Below, piece after piece: positions 10,376-22,285 of a stretch of 64,000 nt of DNA; the stretch's first letter is position 1, and every line of letters starts with the position of its first letter. This DNA comes from Paragonimus westermani (Eukaryota > Platyhelminthes > Trematoda > Plagiorchiida > Troglotrematidae), in the NCBI GenBank assembly GCA_008508345.1, contig QNGE01002379.1:34204-98203 (forward strand). The letters are read 5' to 3'. The position numbers were made by a program, and so were the translations under genes. The notes beneath the pieces were generated by a model, which had not been told where the DNA came from, searched no databases, and was given only the letters and a program-made list of their open reading frames with translations.

Positions 10376-13300
10376 TTACGGGCATTCGGACGCGTCTACC
10401 ATGTCGGTCACGCAATGGAGGGGAAGGTGCAGGGTTGATGCCCAGTATACTTGGTGTGTATTTGGGACTGGACGGCGAAGCTGCAGATGTGGGGGTTTGA
10501 CCCGATCAGTTGAAACGACGTCACGCTTGTCATCACGCTCCGTAGCAAAAGATTTTTCGCGTCGTTGCAACACACAGAAAGGACCTGTATATGGGGCTGC
10601 AGACGCCTCTGCACGTATGAAGACGTGAGAGCAAGAAAAAAGCTTCTCGTGCAAATGCACGGATGACGACTGCCACCGTGGTTGGACTGGACGTAACTGT
10701 CGCATGTGATTCTCTAGGCGTGCTACATACTTTCCGTAATCGGCTGTGGAAGGAGATACTAACTCGTGGGGTAAATTTAGGGTACAACCGTAGACGAGCT
10801 GAGCTGGTGTGGCTTCCAAGTCCATCTTGATGGTGTTACTGAGCCCAGTGAGGACTAGGGGTAAAGCCTCCTGGCAGGTGGGGTTCGACTGAGCACAGAA
10901 CTACTTTCAACTGACGATGAAAGCGTTCTACCATCCGGTTAGACTCTGGGTGATAGGCCATAGTGCGTATGTGTCTGCACCCAAGAGTATTCAAGAGATC
11001 TGTGAAAGATCCTTCAAAATAAGAACCACGATCCGTAGTCACGACTGCAGGACAACCAAACTGAGCTACCCAACGTCCCAAAAGGCGCGAATCACTGTTT
11101 CGGACGCGCAATCAGGGAGTGGGATTGTCTCTGGCTCTGCAGTAAAACGGTCGACACAAGTCAAGAGGAAAGTGAAGCCGTTAGAAGGTAGTAACGGTCC
11201 GAAAAGGTCGACGCGCACGTGATGAAGACGTGCGTCAGGTGTGGGAAAGACACCGATAAGGCTTTTGGTGTGTCTATGAACTTTGGAACGTTGACACTGC
11301 AGACAGCAACGGGCCCAATTACGGACGTCGTGGTTTACTTTAGGCCATACAAAACGTTCGATGATAAGCTTCACGGAAGCACGTATGCCGGGGTGCGATA
11401 GGTTATGCAGTGCGTTGAACACCGCACGACGAAACGATAAGGCACTACAGGCCTAGGCACGCTTTGGGAAACATCACACAGGATGGTGCCCTTAGAGGAA
11501 GTCAAAGGAACGGGCTGTATTTTGAGGGAGCCACTTCGACGAAGATGCTCTGTCTCCGAGTCGCCTGCGTGAGCAGCGGCCATGGCGGCCAAATCTAGGG
11601 CAGTAGCCATAGAATTGCTTACTTGATGTACACGATAGAGAGAGAGAGCGTCAGCGACAGGATTGAGGACACCTGAGATATGGCGTACCTGTCGTAAACT
11701 GAGACATATAATCCAAGTACCTGATTTCTCTGGGAGAATACCTGTCTGACGATGATCAGTGTAGACCGTGAATTGTCGGTCTTCAACAGCGTGCTGAAAA
11801 TGGCATATTGCGAGGTAAATTGCAAGCAACTCTCTTCCGAACGTGCTATAGCGACACTCGGTAGGCTGCAACCGTTTAGAAAATAATGCTAACGGTTGCC
11901 ACTGACCTCTGACGAACTGCTGTAATACGGCACCAATGGTTGTATTGGAGGCGTCGGTTACCATCGACAACTCTGCACTAGAGTCAGGATGAGCAAGCAG
12001 GGCTATTTTGGAGATAGCCTCTTTAAGCTCTTCAAAGGCCTACGCGCTGAATCAGTGATTAAAGGTTTACGATCACCTCCGCGGAGGAGGTCGGTCATCG
12101 GCTGCATTATATGTGCGCAACGAGGAATAATTCGACGATAGTAGTTTACCAGGCCACAGAATCTTCGGAGTTGCTTAAAGGAAGAAGGTTCAGGGTAATC
12201 CTGGATGGCTTGAACTTTAGCAGGAAGGGCGGCAATCCCCTGGACCGAAATCTCATGACCTAGAAACTCAATAACCGTTTTGCCTAGTTCGCACTTTGTT
12301 GGGTTGACTGTAACGCCGTAGTTGGCCAACCGTTCAAATAAACCACGTAGGTGCGAAAGGTGCTTCTCTTCAGGAGAGCTACCAGGATATCGTCGAGGTA
12401 GGGATAAACGAAGTTCAGACCGCGGGTGACTTCGTGCATAAAAAGTTGAAACGTCTGGGCGGCGTTGGTCGATCCAAATGGCATTCGCAGGAACTCGAAA
12501 AGACCAGATGGAGTAATCATAGCGGTCTTTGGTATATCTTTGGCCGCCACCGGCATTTGGTGATAGGTGCGGACTAAATCGATTCTGCGGAAGATGTTTT
12601 TGCCCGCGAGACAGGTTGTAAGATTTTGCGTGTGCGGAATAGGATACCTATCAGTGACTGTAACTCTATTGAGACCACGGTAGTCACCGCAACGACGCCA
12701 GTCTCCTGATTTTTTGGGAACCAAATGAACTGGTGAGGCTCAAGAACTATCGGAAGCGCGAATGACCCCGAGCTCGAGCATGTGTTCGAACTCTATCCCA
12801 GCGAGTTTGAGCTTCTCAGGAGTCAACCTGCGGGGTCTAGCCAATACGGGCGGGCCTTCGGTTCTAATGTGATGTGTGACATTGGAGATCACAGCGGGCA
12901 CTGCGTTTGATATCCGGATCAATTGTAAGAACTGTTGAAAAAGTTCCGCAAAAGACTGTGAGGCAGCCGGCGTTGCGTAGAGGGACTGATGGCTGCGGCA
13001 GTCGTGCGATTGCCGTCGATGCTTAATCGTGTAACGGCATCTATTAGCTTCCAGCGGCGCGTATCGACTAAACGTTCGAAATGCCGGGAGAAATCGATGC
13101 CGACTATGGCAAACAGAACGGCAGCAACAAGGAAAATTCAACGGAAGTTTCGTCGGAGACCCAAATCTAACGTCAGCGAACGCTGACCAAAAGACTGGAT
13201 GAGGAGCGCCTGACTGTGTCGCTTGGGAGGGGGGTCTGTGGGATTACGCTAACCAGCGCTCCTGTGTCCACCAGGAATGCGGCCCCTGTGGAGAGGTCCA

Positions 13301-13412
13301 AAACGAACATAAGGCGACTGGGGGTGGATGTGCCGGCGACGTCAGTCGCCATTACGCGTCGGCGATCCGGTTTCCCTGAAGCAGGGAAGGGAAAGAGCAA
13401 GGCGTTGTACAT
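10376..13412 (-). pseudogene. pol: Gypsy pol, copy 1: protease, RT, RNase H, integrase with lesions
   Basis: Minus-strand pol broken into several frames. Protease (13173-13412) has FLVDTGALVSVI. RT (12003-12960) has [28 protein letters not shown] and the catalytic box YLDD, then [15 protein letters not shown]. RNase H (around 11619-11970) has MVTDASN and the YTDH box. Integrase (10376-11430) has the zinc-binding HxxxxH/CxxC part (LSHPGIRAS, CCLQCQR), core residues in VRVDLFGPL, TTDRGSYFE and MVERFHRQ, and a GPY/F-type C-terminal module (PYTGPFCVLQRREKSF). A TGA falls between IRASDSS and the RT core. Frameshifts occur after YLDD, before and within RNase H, and three times in integrase. It cannot make a functional polyprotein. 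Confidence 0.85.
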
Positions 13413-13544
13413 TTGATAGTCTCAGCACCGTGCCGTTCATGATACTAGCAGAAGCCTTTACGGGACTGTGAATTACGTCGACGTGGCGACCTGCTGGTAC
13501 GACGAAGTCATTGGGACCCATTTCGGAAATGGCCAACTGTCACC

Positions 13545-14012
13545 TTATCTAAGTCCCTGTGCAAGGCGGCTATTTCTGCCAATAATGCCCTGACCTTCTG
13601 TAAGGTCGGTTGAATGTGAGCCTACAAGCTGTTCCGCGGCTGATGTGGTACGGATGGCAGGAACTCCGAAACCATTGAAATTCTGCAGGAATAGCTGAAA
13701 ACGCTCGATCAATTGATCGGCGATCTTCTCAGACGGGGTTACCCGATTGATTACGGCCTCCTTAAGAGCGTCGTAACGATGTTCCGTAGGCTCAATAGGG
13801 TGGGCGTCTCGCAGTTGCATTGTGACTTCCTTCGGGAGCCTAGACACTAACTGGCTGAACTTCGCCTGATCAGACAAAATTCGGTCGTTGACGAACTCGA
13901 CCTCAAGATAGACAAACCACAGTAACGGGTCCATCTCCAGAAATTGGGGAACCGTTAAGGTGACTGTGCCGACAGCATGCGAATCCAGGGGCTTGGTGTC
14001 CTCGCTAGACAT
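13545..14012 (-). pseudogene. gag: Gypsy gag, copy 1
   Basis: A 155-codon frame starting at an ATG about 275 bp downstream of the 5' LTR. It has the short Gypsy gag layout: a VPQFLEMDPLLWFVYLE block, then KFSQLVSRLPKEV and a DALKEAVINRVTPSEK block, matching the family pattern of a capsid segment ending in a run like LKxxxIxRTxxSE. No zinc knuckle is readable in this frame. The frame ends before protease, and remnants of the nucleocapsid may lie in 13410-13545 in another frame. The product would be a capsid protein that packages element RNA. Confidence 0.7.
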
Positions 14013-14286
14013 GGTAACGTCCGATAGTTTGTAATGCGTAAAAGAAGGAGTATAAAACGTGCCACTGAATGAGAAGATTCAACCAGACCTAGTATTTCAC
14101 CAATATGGCAACGTAATCGGTAAAAAAATTAACGCAATACCGTCAAAAATATAATAATAATTTACAACAAGGAACTCACTCACCAAATGCGGTGAAACGA
14201 AACTACGAGGACAGAGTAGGCTGGATCACCGTATGGAAATAGCGAGCGAAATTTCCGCGGTAATACTTTCGTTGGTTTCACTGGTT

Positions 14287-14578
14287 TGTGGTTGAATCTC
14301 CCACAAAGTTTCACCCCAGACACAGTGAGTCACCCAAATGGCAATAATTCGGAAGAAAACAAACAGCACAATACTATGTATATTGCCACGACCGAGAAAA
14401 AAGCACGTGTACAGCCAACAGACTTCCTGCGTGTAGCACGTGGAACGGAAAAGTGAGGAAATTCCAATGAGCGGAAATAGGGCATACCATTAGGCTAAAC
14501 AAACATGCCCTGTTCGGAAGTGTCAAATTTCAGAAAACGATACCAACAAAAGCTAAGCCATTCTAAGAGGTCGCTACA
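14287..14578 (-). repeat. 5' LTR of Gypsy copy 1
   Basis: 292 bp, from tgtggttgaatctccc to gaggtcgctaca on the plus strand (TGTAGCGACC...CAACCACA in element orientation, so TG...CA ends). I saw no canonical tRNA primer site directly inside it. Confidence 0.9.
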
Positions 14579-15960
14579 CGATGGAGCTGGAAACCACTCT
14601 TCGACCATATGCAGGTATAGTACGTTCCTTCCTAAGGTGTTGTCTATCTTCTCGGCCGCCCGTCACCTCAGATACCTCTAAGAAGGAAACAAGTTTGTGA
14701 TTTCAAACTACCACAATGCAGCAGTTTCACTTTTCACGGCAAACCTGGTAAACACTTGCCAAGCCAAGTTCGACATTTGGACTTCCCATCTCAGTTTTCG
14801 ACGGATATACGCCATAATTCCGGGAGCGACAACGTTATGACTGCTGCTCTACCTTGATTATCAGCACTGGTCAGTAACGACACAATCGAGTGTGATGAAT
14901 CAGAAAAACGGTATTCAGTAAATGACATGTTGAGTCGTTAGAAGACAAAGGCACTTAGAGTAAGGCTTTACTCTTCTGAGAAGGACGGCACTGTGGCCGT
15001 AATGTATAAAAGATAATGATGAGTGATACGAATAAGCAAACGTGAATTATAACCAAATGTTAGTAATAAGCAAATGTTAGTACATCGATTCGTTTGGAAT
15101 GACCAACGCACAACGTTCGAGTACTGATTTCCCCACTTCCTGCCAGCAATCCGCTCTCTCTTACGGATCAACCCGCGCCAACATCTACTGGCACGATGCC
15201 TGGCGAAATTAACACTGGACATCCGCGTCCGGTGGTTTTGACCGTTTACCGACGACCTGTATGCAAGGCATTACACAGTATCGCTCATTTTGGCAACCAG
15301 ATCGTGACCAGGCTCATTTCCGACAGGTACGTTTTGCCCAATGTGCAAAGAAGCCAGAGTAGGGAAGCGCGCTTGACTGGTCTGTTAACAAGCCAAAGTT
15401 CATCGTCAAGTACCGGCCCTGATAAACCGCTCTTTCCGTTTCCTCTCGTCTGTAGTACGTATGCGTCTATATCGTCCGTCCTCTGCATCAATCTAACGGC
15501 ACGTCCTACCTCCCCACGATGATCTATCGTTTCGCGCGAAGGCCCAAAGCCGTTCCGATAGCCAATGTTACTGCGATTTTTCCTCGAATGCTGGGTTGCA
15601 CCGCGCGGTTGATCCGATCGTGGTCCACAACTGGAAAGCAGTTGCTTCGGGGAAACGTTGCATACCTTACGACATCACCGTCCCGGCAATGCAGCCTATC
15701 GTCCAGCTGAGAACAGAATGGTTGGGTGTTTCCACTAACAATTGGAAACAGCGCACAGTGCGGTCAATTTTGTTCGTTGAACAGAAGCTCCGTTAAATGG
15801 CTTTATTACATATCTATGCGGCCCTCAGTCATGTTCCCAGCACCTAACTTCTTTATGGCCACCTTCACAGACCACTTTAAGTACGACGCTTCTTTCGCCA
15901 AACAGTTAGTCATTCAGATGCGTTGCTTACCTTCGACGGGCACTGACAAAATCGCAGGAC
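14579..15960 (+). pseudogene. pol: Old Gypsy relic continued: RNase H end and integrase
   Basis: This is the other half of the relic that stops at 9460. Immediately after the inserted element it reads RWSWKPLF, then RYSTF and SAARHLRYL, which are the RNase H blocks expected after GAVLQ, then SHLSFRRIYAIIPGATT (the end of RNase H and tether). Integrase follows: the zinc-finger stretch FRR/YRRPVCKALHSIAHFG and LISDRYVLPNVQ (about 15235-15345), then a degraded core with AAYRPAENRMV before a FH-QLE block (about 15695-15750), and a C-terminal tail to about 15960. Stops and frame changes are frequent. The plus-strand orientation and domain order agree with the upstream half. Confidence 0.72.
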
Positions 15961-16081
15961 CTTATTAATGTACATTACCATCACAAACAGCCATGAGCCT
16001 GACCAGAAGGTACAGTGTCTCGGACCGCCGCTCACATCACCAGCGAAGTGGAATATCCTAAATGGAGAATTATTGCTGAAA

Positions 16082-17329
16082 AGGTTATAAGGTAATAATA
16101 ACAATAAAAATGGTAATAAAAGACGACCAGGTGGAAGAACCAGAAACTGTGTGGATTCAATTACGACACGGATAGCGTTCCTAACCTGCGATTTGAGTGA
16201 TTACGAGGACCCCAGGCAAGCGGACGACATCTACCCACATTGCTCAGTGGAGTAGTCGGGGTTTTCAAATTTCGTGACCACGCTGTTGTTTGACCACCAC
16301 GGGGTGTGAACCAGCTGTTGGTGGTCTCAGTATAGAAAGTTCAGTACGGTGAACGACCATCTGATTTGAGGAGTATGTGACCCAACCATCGTAGATTGTG
16401 GAACGCGACTAGTTGATCAACTGATCGTGCACCCCGTGCATTCCGTAATAGGTGCCAGCGAACGGTCGTGTTGCGATCAGTCCATTTGGTGGGGGTGGGC
16501 AGATAATTGGCAGAGAAACCTATGGCCAAACACAGCAAGTCTTTTAACAGCATCGTTGAGAACAGGTCGTTTCCAAACCATGGAGCAAAACAGAACGCAC
16601 ACATGCATCATATACCCTTCCTTCCAGCAACAACCAAACGTCTTCTGGACGCCACAGGTTGGCAAGGGCAACCTGTTCCTTCATCCTCGCTGACATCTCA
16701 TCAGCGATATTATAAGGCAACGAAATATTGCTACCCAAGTATGTGAAGGTGTCCACAGTCTCGAATGGACTGCCTACAATGAAGTAGGCATGAGTGGAAA
16801 TGCTCTAATCTTGAAGAGACACGTTGAAGGTGTGAAACATATTCCACACAAACCAGCCCGGTCACTCACCTTGTTCAGCATCGTCTGCACGTCTTCGCCA
16901 GAGGGGCTAAGTGTGGCAATTTCATCCGCATACTTCATGTCCGTCAACCTAGCGCCAGGAGGAAGCTCAGCGCCAAGCTCACTGGATTCATCAAGCAAAC
17001 CTTTTAGAATGTCATCTATAATAAAATCGATCAGGAAGAGGGAGATCGGACACTTGAAGAACATCACTAGAAAGGATGAACGTCCGAGACAGTTTATAAA
17101 CCCTCACCCTGTCTACAGAGTGAGCACAGTGACCTGAACAGATTCACGTATTGTCCTAGTACTTCCTTGCGAAAAACAGTATCAGAGAACGTTACGAGCA
17201 ACCGAATGGAAAGTAGCGTTTAGGTCCAAAAAGACCACGACCGTCGGCTGTCTATAAGAGTGCCGATACTTCAAGATACGCCGCAAGGTGAAAATGTGAT
17301 AAACGCACCTGACCGGACCGGAGTCCTCT
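16082..17329 (-). pseudogene. RTE-like non-LTR retrotransposon relic, 3' part, cut at the N
   Basis: Minus-strand reverse-transcriptase fragment identical in layout to 28393-29640 on the other strand. It carries CPISLFLIDFIIDDIL, the degraded catalytic box YADE (KYADEIATL, normally YADD), the thumb block FTYLGSNISLPYNIADE, and the C-terminal VRWHLLRNARGARSVDQL and FHNLRWLGHIL blocks seen in RTE/SR2-like elements of flatworms. The end, near 16082-16100, is an ATT-rich simple tail (reading ttattattaccttataacc in element orientation), typical of RTE 3' ends. Upstream it stops abruptly at the N at 17330 in the middle of RT, whereas the mirror copy continues. Confidence 0.75.
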
Positions 17330-17330
17330 N
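17330..17330. other. Single N: probable contig join
   Basis: One unresolved base separates mid-RT sequence of the RTE relic (left) from sequence starting about 163 bp into a Gypsy LTR (right). Neither side is a natural element end, so this is most likely an assembly junction rather than a transposition breakpoint. Confidence 0.8.
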
Positions 17331-17459
17331 AAAGTGAGGAAATTCCAATGAGCGGAAATAGGGCATACCATTGGGCTAAACAAACATGCCCCGTTCGGAA
17401 GTGTCAAATTTCAGAAAACGATACCAACAAAAGCTAAGCCATTCTAAGAGGTCGCTACA
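17331..17459 (-). repeat. Partial 3' LTR of Gypsy copy 2
   Basis: Corresponds to 9624-9752 of copy 1. The outer 163 bp are absent because the sequence begins at the N. Confidence 0.85.
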
Positions 17460-18082
17460 AAGCTTCCACCAGAAGGCCACCAAGTTAAACAGGGACCTTC
17501 GTCACACAAGAGACGCGCAATAATAGGGTCACCAAAATGCAATGTCCATTGCTAGGCAAATATCCCAATGGTAAGGAACAAAGGGGGATAATAGAGGGAG
17601 TAGTCCATAAGAAGGTCGGTCGTGGACTAAAGGTGCGCTGGTTGAGTCCGTTATTTAGATTATTTAAGTTATTTAGTTTCCGGTGCGTATCTAACGCGGC
17701 GGGCTACCCAACTCCAGAAGACTCGCAAGTGAGGAAAAAGGGGGAGGTAGGTTTACCCAATATTGAATGATAGCCTTCCGGAGTTGTTTCCCCATTGTGC
17801 CAAGTCCACGCAATCTAAAACTGAATGGACGGTGAAATACCTGTGCCAGGTAAGAAAGACAGGCTCACCGTGTTGACGAACCAACGATATGCCACTGGAG
17901 ACCTGATACCTTTTCATTCGTTGACTATCGTTTTGCGCCAATTTGGCTAAGATTATATTCGAAAAAAGCTCAGAGAAATATGTTAGTGTATGCGAAGGAA
18001 AAAATGACATAATTACAATAAAAGGACAGTTGTTATAAAAGAACGTGATAAATGTAGGAAACACTAACGTATTCAGCAAACC

Positions 18083-21000
18083 TTACGGGCATTCGGACGC
18101 GTCTACCATGTCGGTCACGCAATGGAGGGGAAGGTGCAGGGTTGATGCCCAGTATACTTGGTGTGTATTTGGGACTGGACGGCGAAGCTGCAGATGTGGG
18201 GGTTTGACCCGATCAGTTGAAACGACGTCACGCTTGTCATCACGCTCCGTAGCAAAAGATTTTTCGCGTCGTTGCAACACACAGAAAGGACCTGTATATG
18301 GGGCTGCAGACGCCTCTGCACGTATGAAGACGTGAGAGCAAGAAAAAAGCTTCTCGTGCAAATGCACGGATGACGACTGCCACCGTGGTTGGACTGGACG
18401 TAACTGTCGCATGTGATTCTCTAGGCGTGCTACATACTTTCCGTAATCGGCTGTGGAAGGAGATACTAACTCGTGGGGTAAATTTAGGGTACAACCGTAG
18501 ACGAGCTGAGCTGGTGTGGCTTCCAAGTCCATCTTGATGGTGTTACTGAGCCCAGTGAGGACTAGGGGTAAAGCCTCCTGGCAGGTGGGGTTCGACTGAG
18601 CACAGAACTACTTTCAACTGACGATGAAAGCGTTCTACCATCCGGTTAGACTCTGGGTGATAGGCCATAGTGCGTATGTGTCTGCACCCAAGAGTATTCA
18701 AGAGATCTGTGAAAGATCCTTCAAAATAAGAACCACGATCCGTAGTCACGACTGCAGGACAACCAAACTGAGCTACCCAACGTCCCAAAAGGCGCGAATC
18801 ACTGTTTCGGACGCGCAATCAGGGAGTGGGATTGTCTCTGGCTCTGCAGTAAAACGGTCGACACAAGTCAAGAGGAAAGTGAAGCCGTTAGAAGGTAGTA
18901 ACGGTCCGAAAAGGTCGACGCGCACGTGATGAAGACGTGCGTCAGGTGTGGGAAAGACACCGATAAGGCTTTTGGTGTGTCTATGAACTTTGGAACGTTG
19001 ACACTGCAGACAGCAACGGGCCCAATTACGGACGTCGTGGTTTACTTTAGGCCATACAAAACGTTCGATGATAAGCTTCACGGAAGCACGTATGCCGGGG
19101 TGCGATAGGTTATGCAGTGCGTTGAACACCGCACGACGAAACGATAAGGCACTACAGGCCTAGGCACGCTTTGGGAAACATCACACAGGATGGTGCCCTT
19201 AGAGGAAGTCAAAGGAACGGGCTGTATTTTGAGGGAGCTACTTCGACGAAGATGCTCTGTCTCCGAGTCGCCTGCGTGAGCAGCGGCCATGGCGGCCAAA
19301 TCTAGGGCAGTAGCCATAGAATTGCTTACTTGATGTACACGATAGAGAGAGAGAGCGTCAGCGACAGGATTGAGGACACCTGAGATATGGCGTACCTGTC
19401 GTAAACTGAGACATATAATCCAAGTACCTGATTTCTCTGGGAGAATACCTGTCTGACGATGATCAGTGTAGACCGTGAATTGTCGGTCTTCAACAGCGTG
19501 CTGAAAATGGCATATTGCGAGGTAAATTGCAAGCAACTCTCTTCCGAACGTGCTATAGCGACACTCGGTAGGCTGCAACCGTTTAGAAAATAATGCTAAC
19601 GGTTGCCACTGACCTCTGACGAACTGCTGTAATACGGCACCAATGGTTGTATTGGAGGCGTCGGTTACCATCGACAACTCTGCACTAGAGTCAGGATGAG
19701 CAAGCAGGGCTATTTTGGAGATAGCCTCTTTAAGCTCTTCAAAGGCCTACGCGCTGAATCAGTGATTAAAGGTTTACGATCACCTCCGCGGAGGAGGTCG
19801 GTCATCGGCTGCATTATATGTGCGCAACGAGGAATAATTCGACGATAGTAGTTTACCAGGCCACAGAATCTTCGGAGTTGCTTAAAGGAAGAAGGTTCAG
19901 GGTAATCCTGGATGGCTTGAACTTTAGCAGGAAGGGCGGCAATCCCCTGGACCGAAATCTCATGACCTAGAAACTCAATAACCGTTTTGCCTAGTTCGCA
20001 CTTTGTTGGGTTGACTGTAACGCCGTAGTTGGCCAACCGTTCAAATAAACCACGTAGGTGCGAAAGGTGCTTCTCTTCAGGAGAGCTACCAGGATATCGT
20101 CGAGGTAGGGATAAACGAAGTTCAGACCGCGGGTGACTTCGTGCATAAAAAGTTGAAACGTCTGGGCGGCGTTGGTCGATCCAAATGGCATTCGCAGGAA
20201 CTCGAAAAGACCAGATGGAGTAATCATAGCGGTCTTTGGTATATCTTTGGCCGCCACCGGCATTTGGTGATAGGTGCGGACTAAATCGATTCTGCGGAAG
20301 ATGTTTTTGCCCGCGAGACAGGTTGTAAGATTTTGCGTGTGCGGAATAGGATACCTATCAGTGACTGTAACTCTATTGAGACCACGGTAGTCACCGCAAC
20401 GACGCCAGTCTCCTGATTTTTTGGGAACCAAATGAACTGGTGAGGCTCAAGAACTATCGGAAGCGCGAATGACCCCGAGCTCGAGCATGTGTTCGAACTC
20501 TATCCCAGCGAGTTTGAGCTTCTCAGGAGTCAACCTGCGGGGTCTAGCCAATACGGGCGGGCCTTCGGTTCTAATGTGATGTGTGACATTGGAGATCACA
20601 GCGGGCACTGCGTTTGATATCCGGATCAATTGTAAGAACTGTTGAAAAAGTTCCGCAAAAGACTGTGAGGCAGCCGGCGTTGCGTAGAGGGACTGATGGC
20701 TGCGGCAGTCGTGCGATTGCCGTCGATGCTTAATCGTGTAACGGCATCTATTAGCTTCCAGCGGCGCGTATCGACTAAACGTTCGAAATGCCGGGAGAAA
20801 TCGATGCCGACTATGGCAAACAGAACGGCAGCAACAAGGAAAATTCAACGGAAGTTTCGTCGGAGACCCAAATCTAACGTCAGCGAACGCTGACCAAAAG
20901 ACTGGATGAGGAGCGCCTGACTGTGTCGCTTGGGAGGGGGGTCTGTGGGATTACGCTAACCAGCGCTCCTGTGTCCACCAGGAATGCGGCCCCTGTGGAG

Positions 21001-21119
21001 AGGTCCAAAACGAACATAAGGCGACTGGGGGTGGATGTGCCGGCGACGTCAGTCGCCATTACGCGTCGGCGATCCGGTTTCCCTGAAGCAGGGAAGGGAA
21101 AGAGCAAGGCGTTGTACAT
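18083..21119 (-). pseudogene. pol: Gypsy pol, copy 2 (same lesions as copy 1)
   Basis: Protease (20880-21119), RT (19710-20667), RNase H (19326-19677) and integrase (18083-19137) in the same broken frames as copy 1. The in-frame TGA after IRASDSS, the shift after YLDD and the integrase shifts are all in equivalent places. One amino-acid difference (RRSSSLKI here, RRSGSLKI in copies 1 and 3) lies in the tether between RNase H and integrase. Confidence 0.85.
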
Positions 21120-21251
21120 TTGATAGTCTCAGCACCGTGCCGTTCATGATACTAGCAGAAGCCTTTACGGGACTGTGAATTACGTCGACGTGGCGACCTG
21201 CTGGTACGACGAAGTCATTGGGACCCATTTCGGAAATGGCCAACTGTCACC

Positions 21252-21719
21252 TTATCTAAGTCCCTGTGCAAGGCGGCTATTTCTGCCAATAATGCCCTGA
21301 CCTCCTGTAAGGTCGGTTGAATGTGAGCCTACAAGCTGTTCCGCGGCTGATGTGGTACGGATGGCAGGAACTCCGAAACCATTGAAATTCTGCAGGAATA
21401 GCTGAAAACGCTCGATCAATTGATCGGCGATCTTCTCAGACGGGGTTACCCGATTGATTACGGCCTCCTTAAGAGCGTCGTAACGATGTTCCGTAGGCTC
21501 AATAGGGTGGGCGTCTCGCAGTTGCATTGTGACTTCCTTCGGGAGCCTAGACACTAACTGGCTGAACTTCGCCTGATCAGACAAAATTCGGTCGTTGACG
21601 AACTCGACCTCAAGATAGACAAACCACAGTAACGGGTCCATCTCCAGAAATTGGGGAACCGTTAAGGTGACTGTGCCGACAGCATGCGAATCCAGGGGCT
21701 TGGTGTCCTCGCTAGACAT
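21252..21719 (-). pseudogene. gag: Gypsy gag, copy 2
   Basis: A 155-codon frame equivalent to 13545-14012, with one substitution (TGGQGIIG instead of TEGQGIIG near the C-terminus). The gag motifs are those described for copy 1. Confidence 0.7.
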
Positions 21720-21993
21720 GGTAACGTCCGATAGTTTGTAATGCGTAAAAGAAGGAGTATAAAACGTGCCACTGAATGAGAAGATTCAACCAGACCTAGT
21801 ATTTCACCAATATGGCAACGTAATCGGTAAAAAAATTAACGCAATACCGTCAAAAATATAATAATAATTTACAACAAGGAACTCACTCACCAAATGCGGT
21901 GAAACGAAACTACGAGGACAGAGTAGGCTGGATCACCGTATGGAAATAGCGAGCGAAATTTCCGCGGTAATACTTTCGTTGGTTTCACTGGTT

Positions 21994-22285
21994 TGTGGTT
22001 GAATCTCCCACAAAGTTTCACCCCAGACACAGTGAGTCACCCAAATGGCAATAATTCGGAAGAAAACAAACAGCACAATACTATGTATATTGCCACGACC
22101 GAGAAAAAAGCACGTGTACAGCCAACAGACTTCCTGCGTGTAGCACGTGGAACGGAAAAGTGGGGAAATTCCAATGAGCGGAAATAGGGCATACCATTAG
22201 GCTAAACAAACATGCCCCTTTCGGAAGTGTCAAATGTCAGAAAATGATACCAACAAAAGCTAAGCCATTCTAAAAGGTCGCTACA
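21994..22285 (-). repeat. 5' LTR of Gypsy copy 2
   Basis: 292 bp. The first part equals the copy 1 5' LTR. From about 22163 to 22285 there are about six substitutions (for example gtgggg for gtgagg, gcccctttcgg for gccctgttcgg, ctaaaagg for ctaagagg). The flank after it begins gctggcagtg. Confidence 0.88.

Larger units (their letters stand above)
9461..14578 (-). mobile_element. Gypsy LTR retrotransposon, copy 1 (dead)
   Basis: A complete 5,118-bp element in minus orientation bounded by two 292-bp LTRs, with gag and then PR-RT-RNase H-IN between them. That domain order with integrase last is the Gypsy order. Flanks are CGAG on the left and CGAT on the right, a 3-of-4 match that could be a decayed target duplication. 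The element sits inside RNase H of an older Gypsy relic, which reads on at 14579. Its two LTRs differ at about 16 of 292 positions by eye, so the insertion is not recent. Pol carries one in-frame TGA and several frameshifts, all shared with copies 2 and 3. Confidence 0.92.
9461..17329 (+). repeat. Left arm of a 7.87-kb inverted duplication
   Basis: Position p here pairs with 45,722 minus p on the right arm (28393-36261), with no net indel across the whole arm. Only a few substitutions are visible (for example near 13648, 14486 and 17132) except in the outermost ~160-180 bp (about 9461-9640), where the LTR copies differ at about 13 places. The arm contains Gypsy copy 1, the old Gypsy relic and the RTE fragment, so its edges do not coincide with one transposon. 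Confidence 0.9.
17331..22285 (-). mobile_element. Gypsy LTR retrotransposon, copy 2 (3' LTR truncated at the N)
   Basis: Matches copy 1 base for base at a constant offset of 7,707 (for example 10376-10825 becomes 18083-18532). Inside gag-pol I found only two substitutions relative to copy 1: one Gly-to-Ser change near 19237 and one Glu-to-Gly change near 21303. The last 130 bp (from about 22160) carry about six differences and lead into a flank unrelated to that of copy 1. The same nonsense and frameshift lesions are present. Given the N at its left edge, the body may be a duplicate of copy 1 attached to a genuinely different right flank. Confidence 0.88.

Noticed and set aside
10338..11401. 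Plus-strand open frames across Gypsy copy 1 (for example 10338-10628, 10917-11222)
   Set aside because: They are antisense shadows of the minus-strand integrase region. The same applies to the equivalents in copies 2 and 3.
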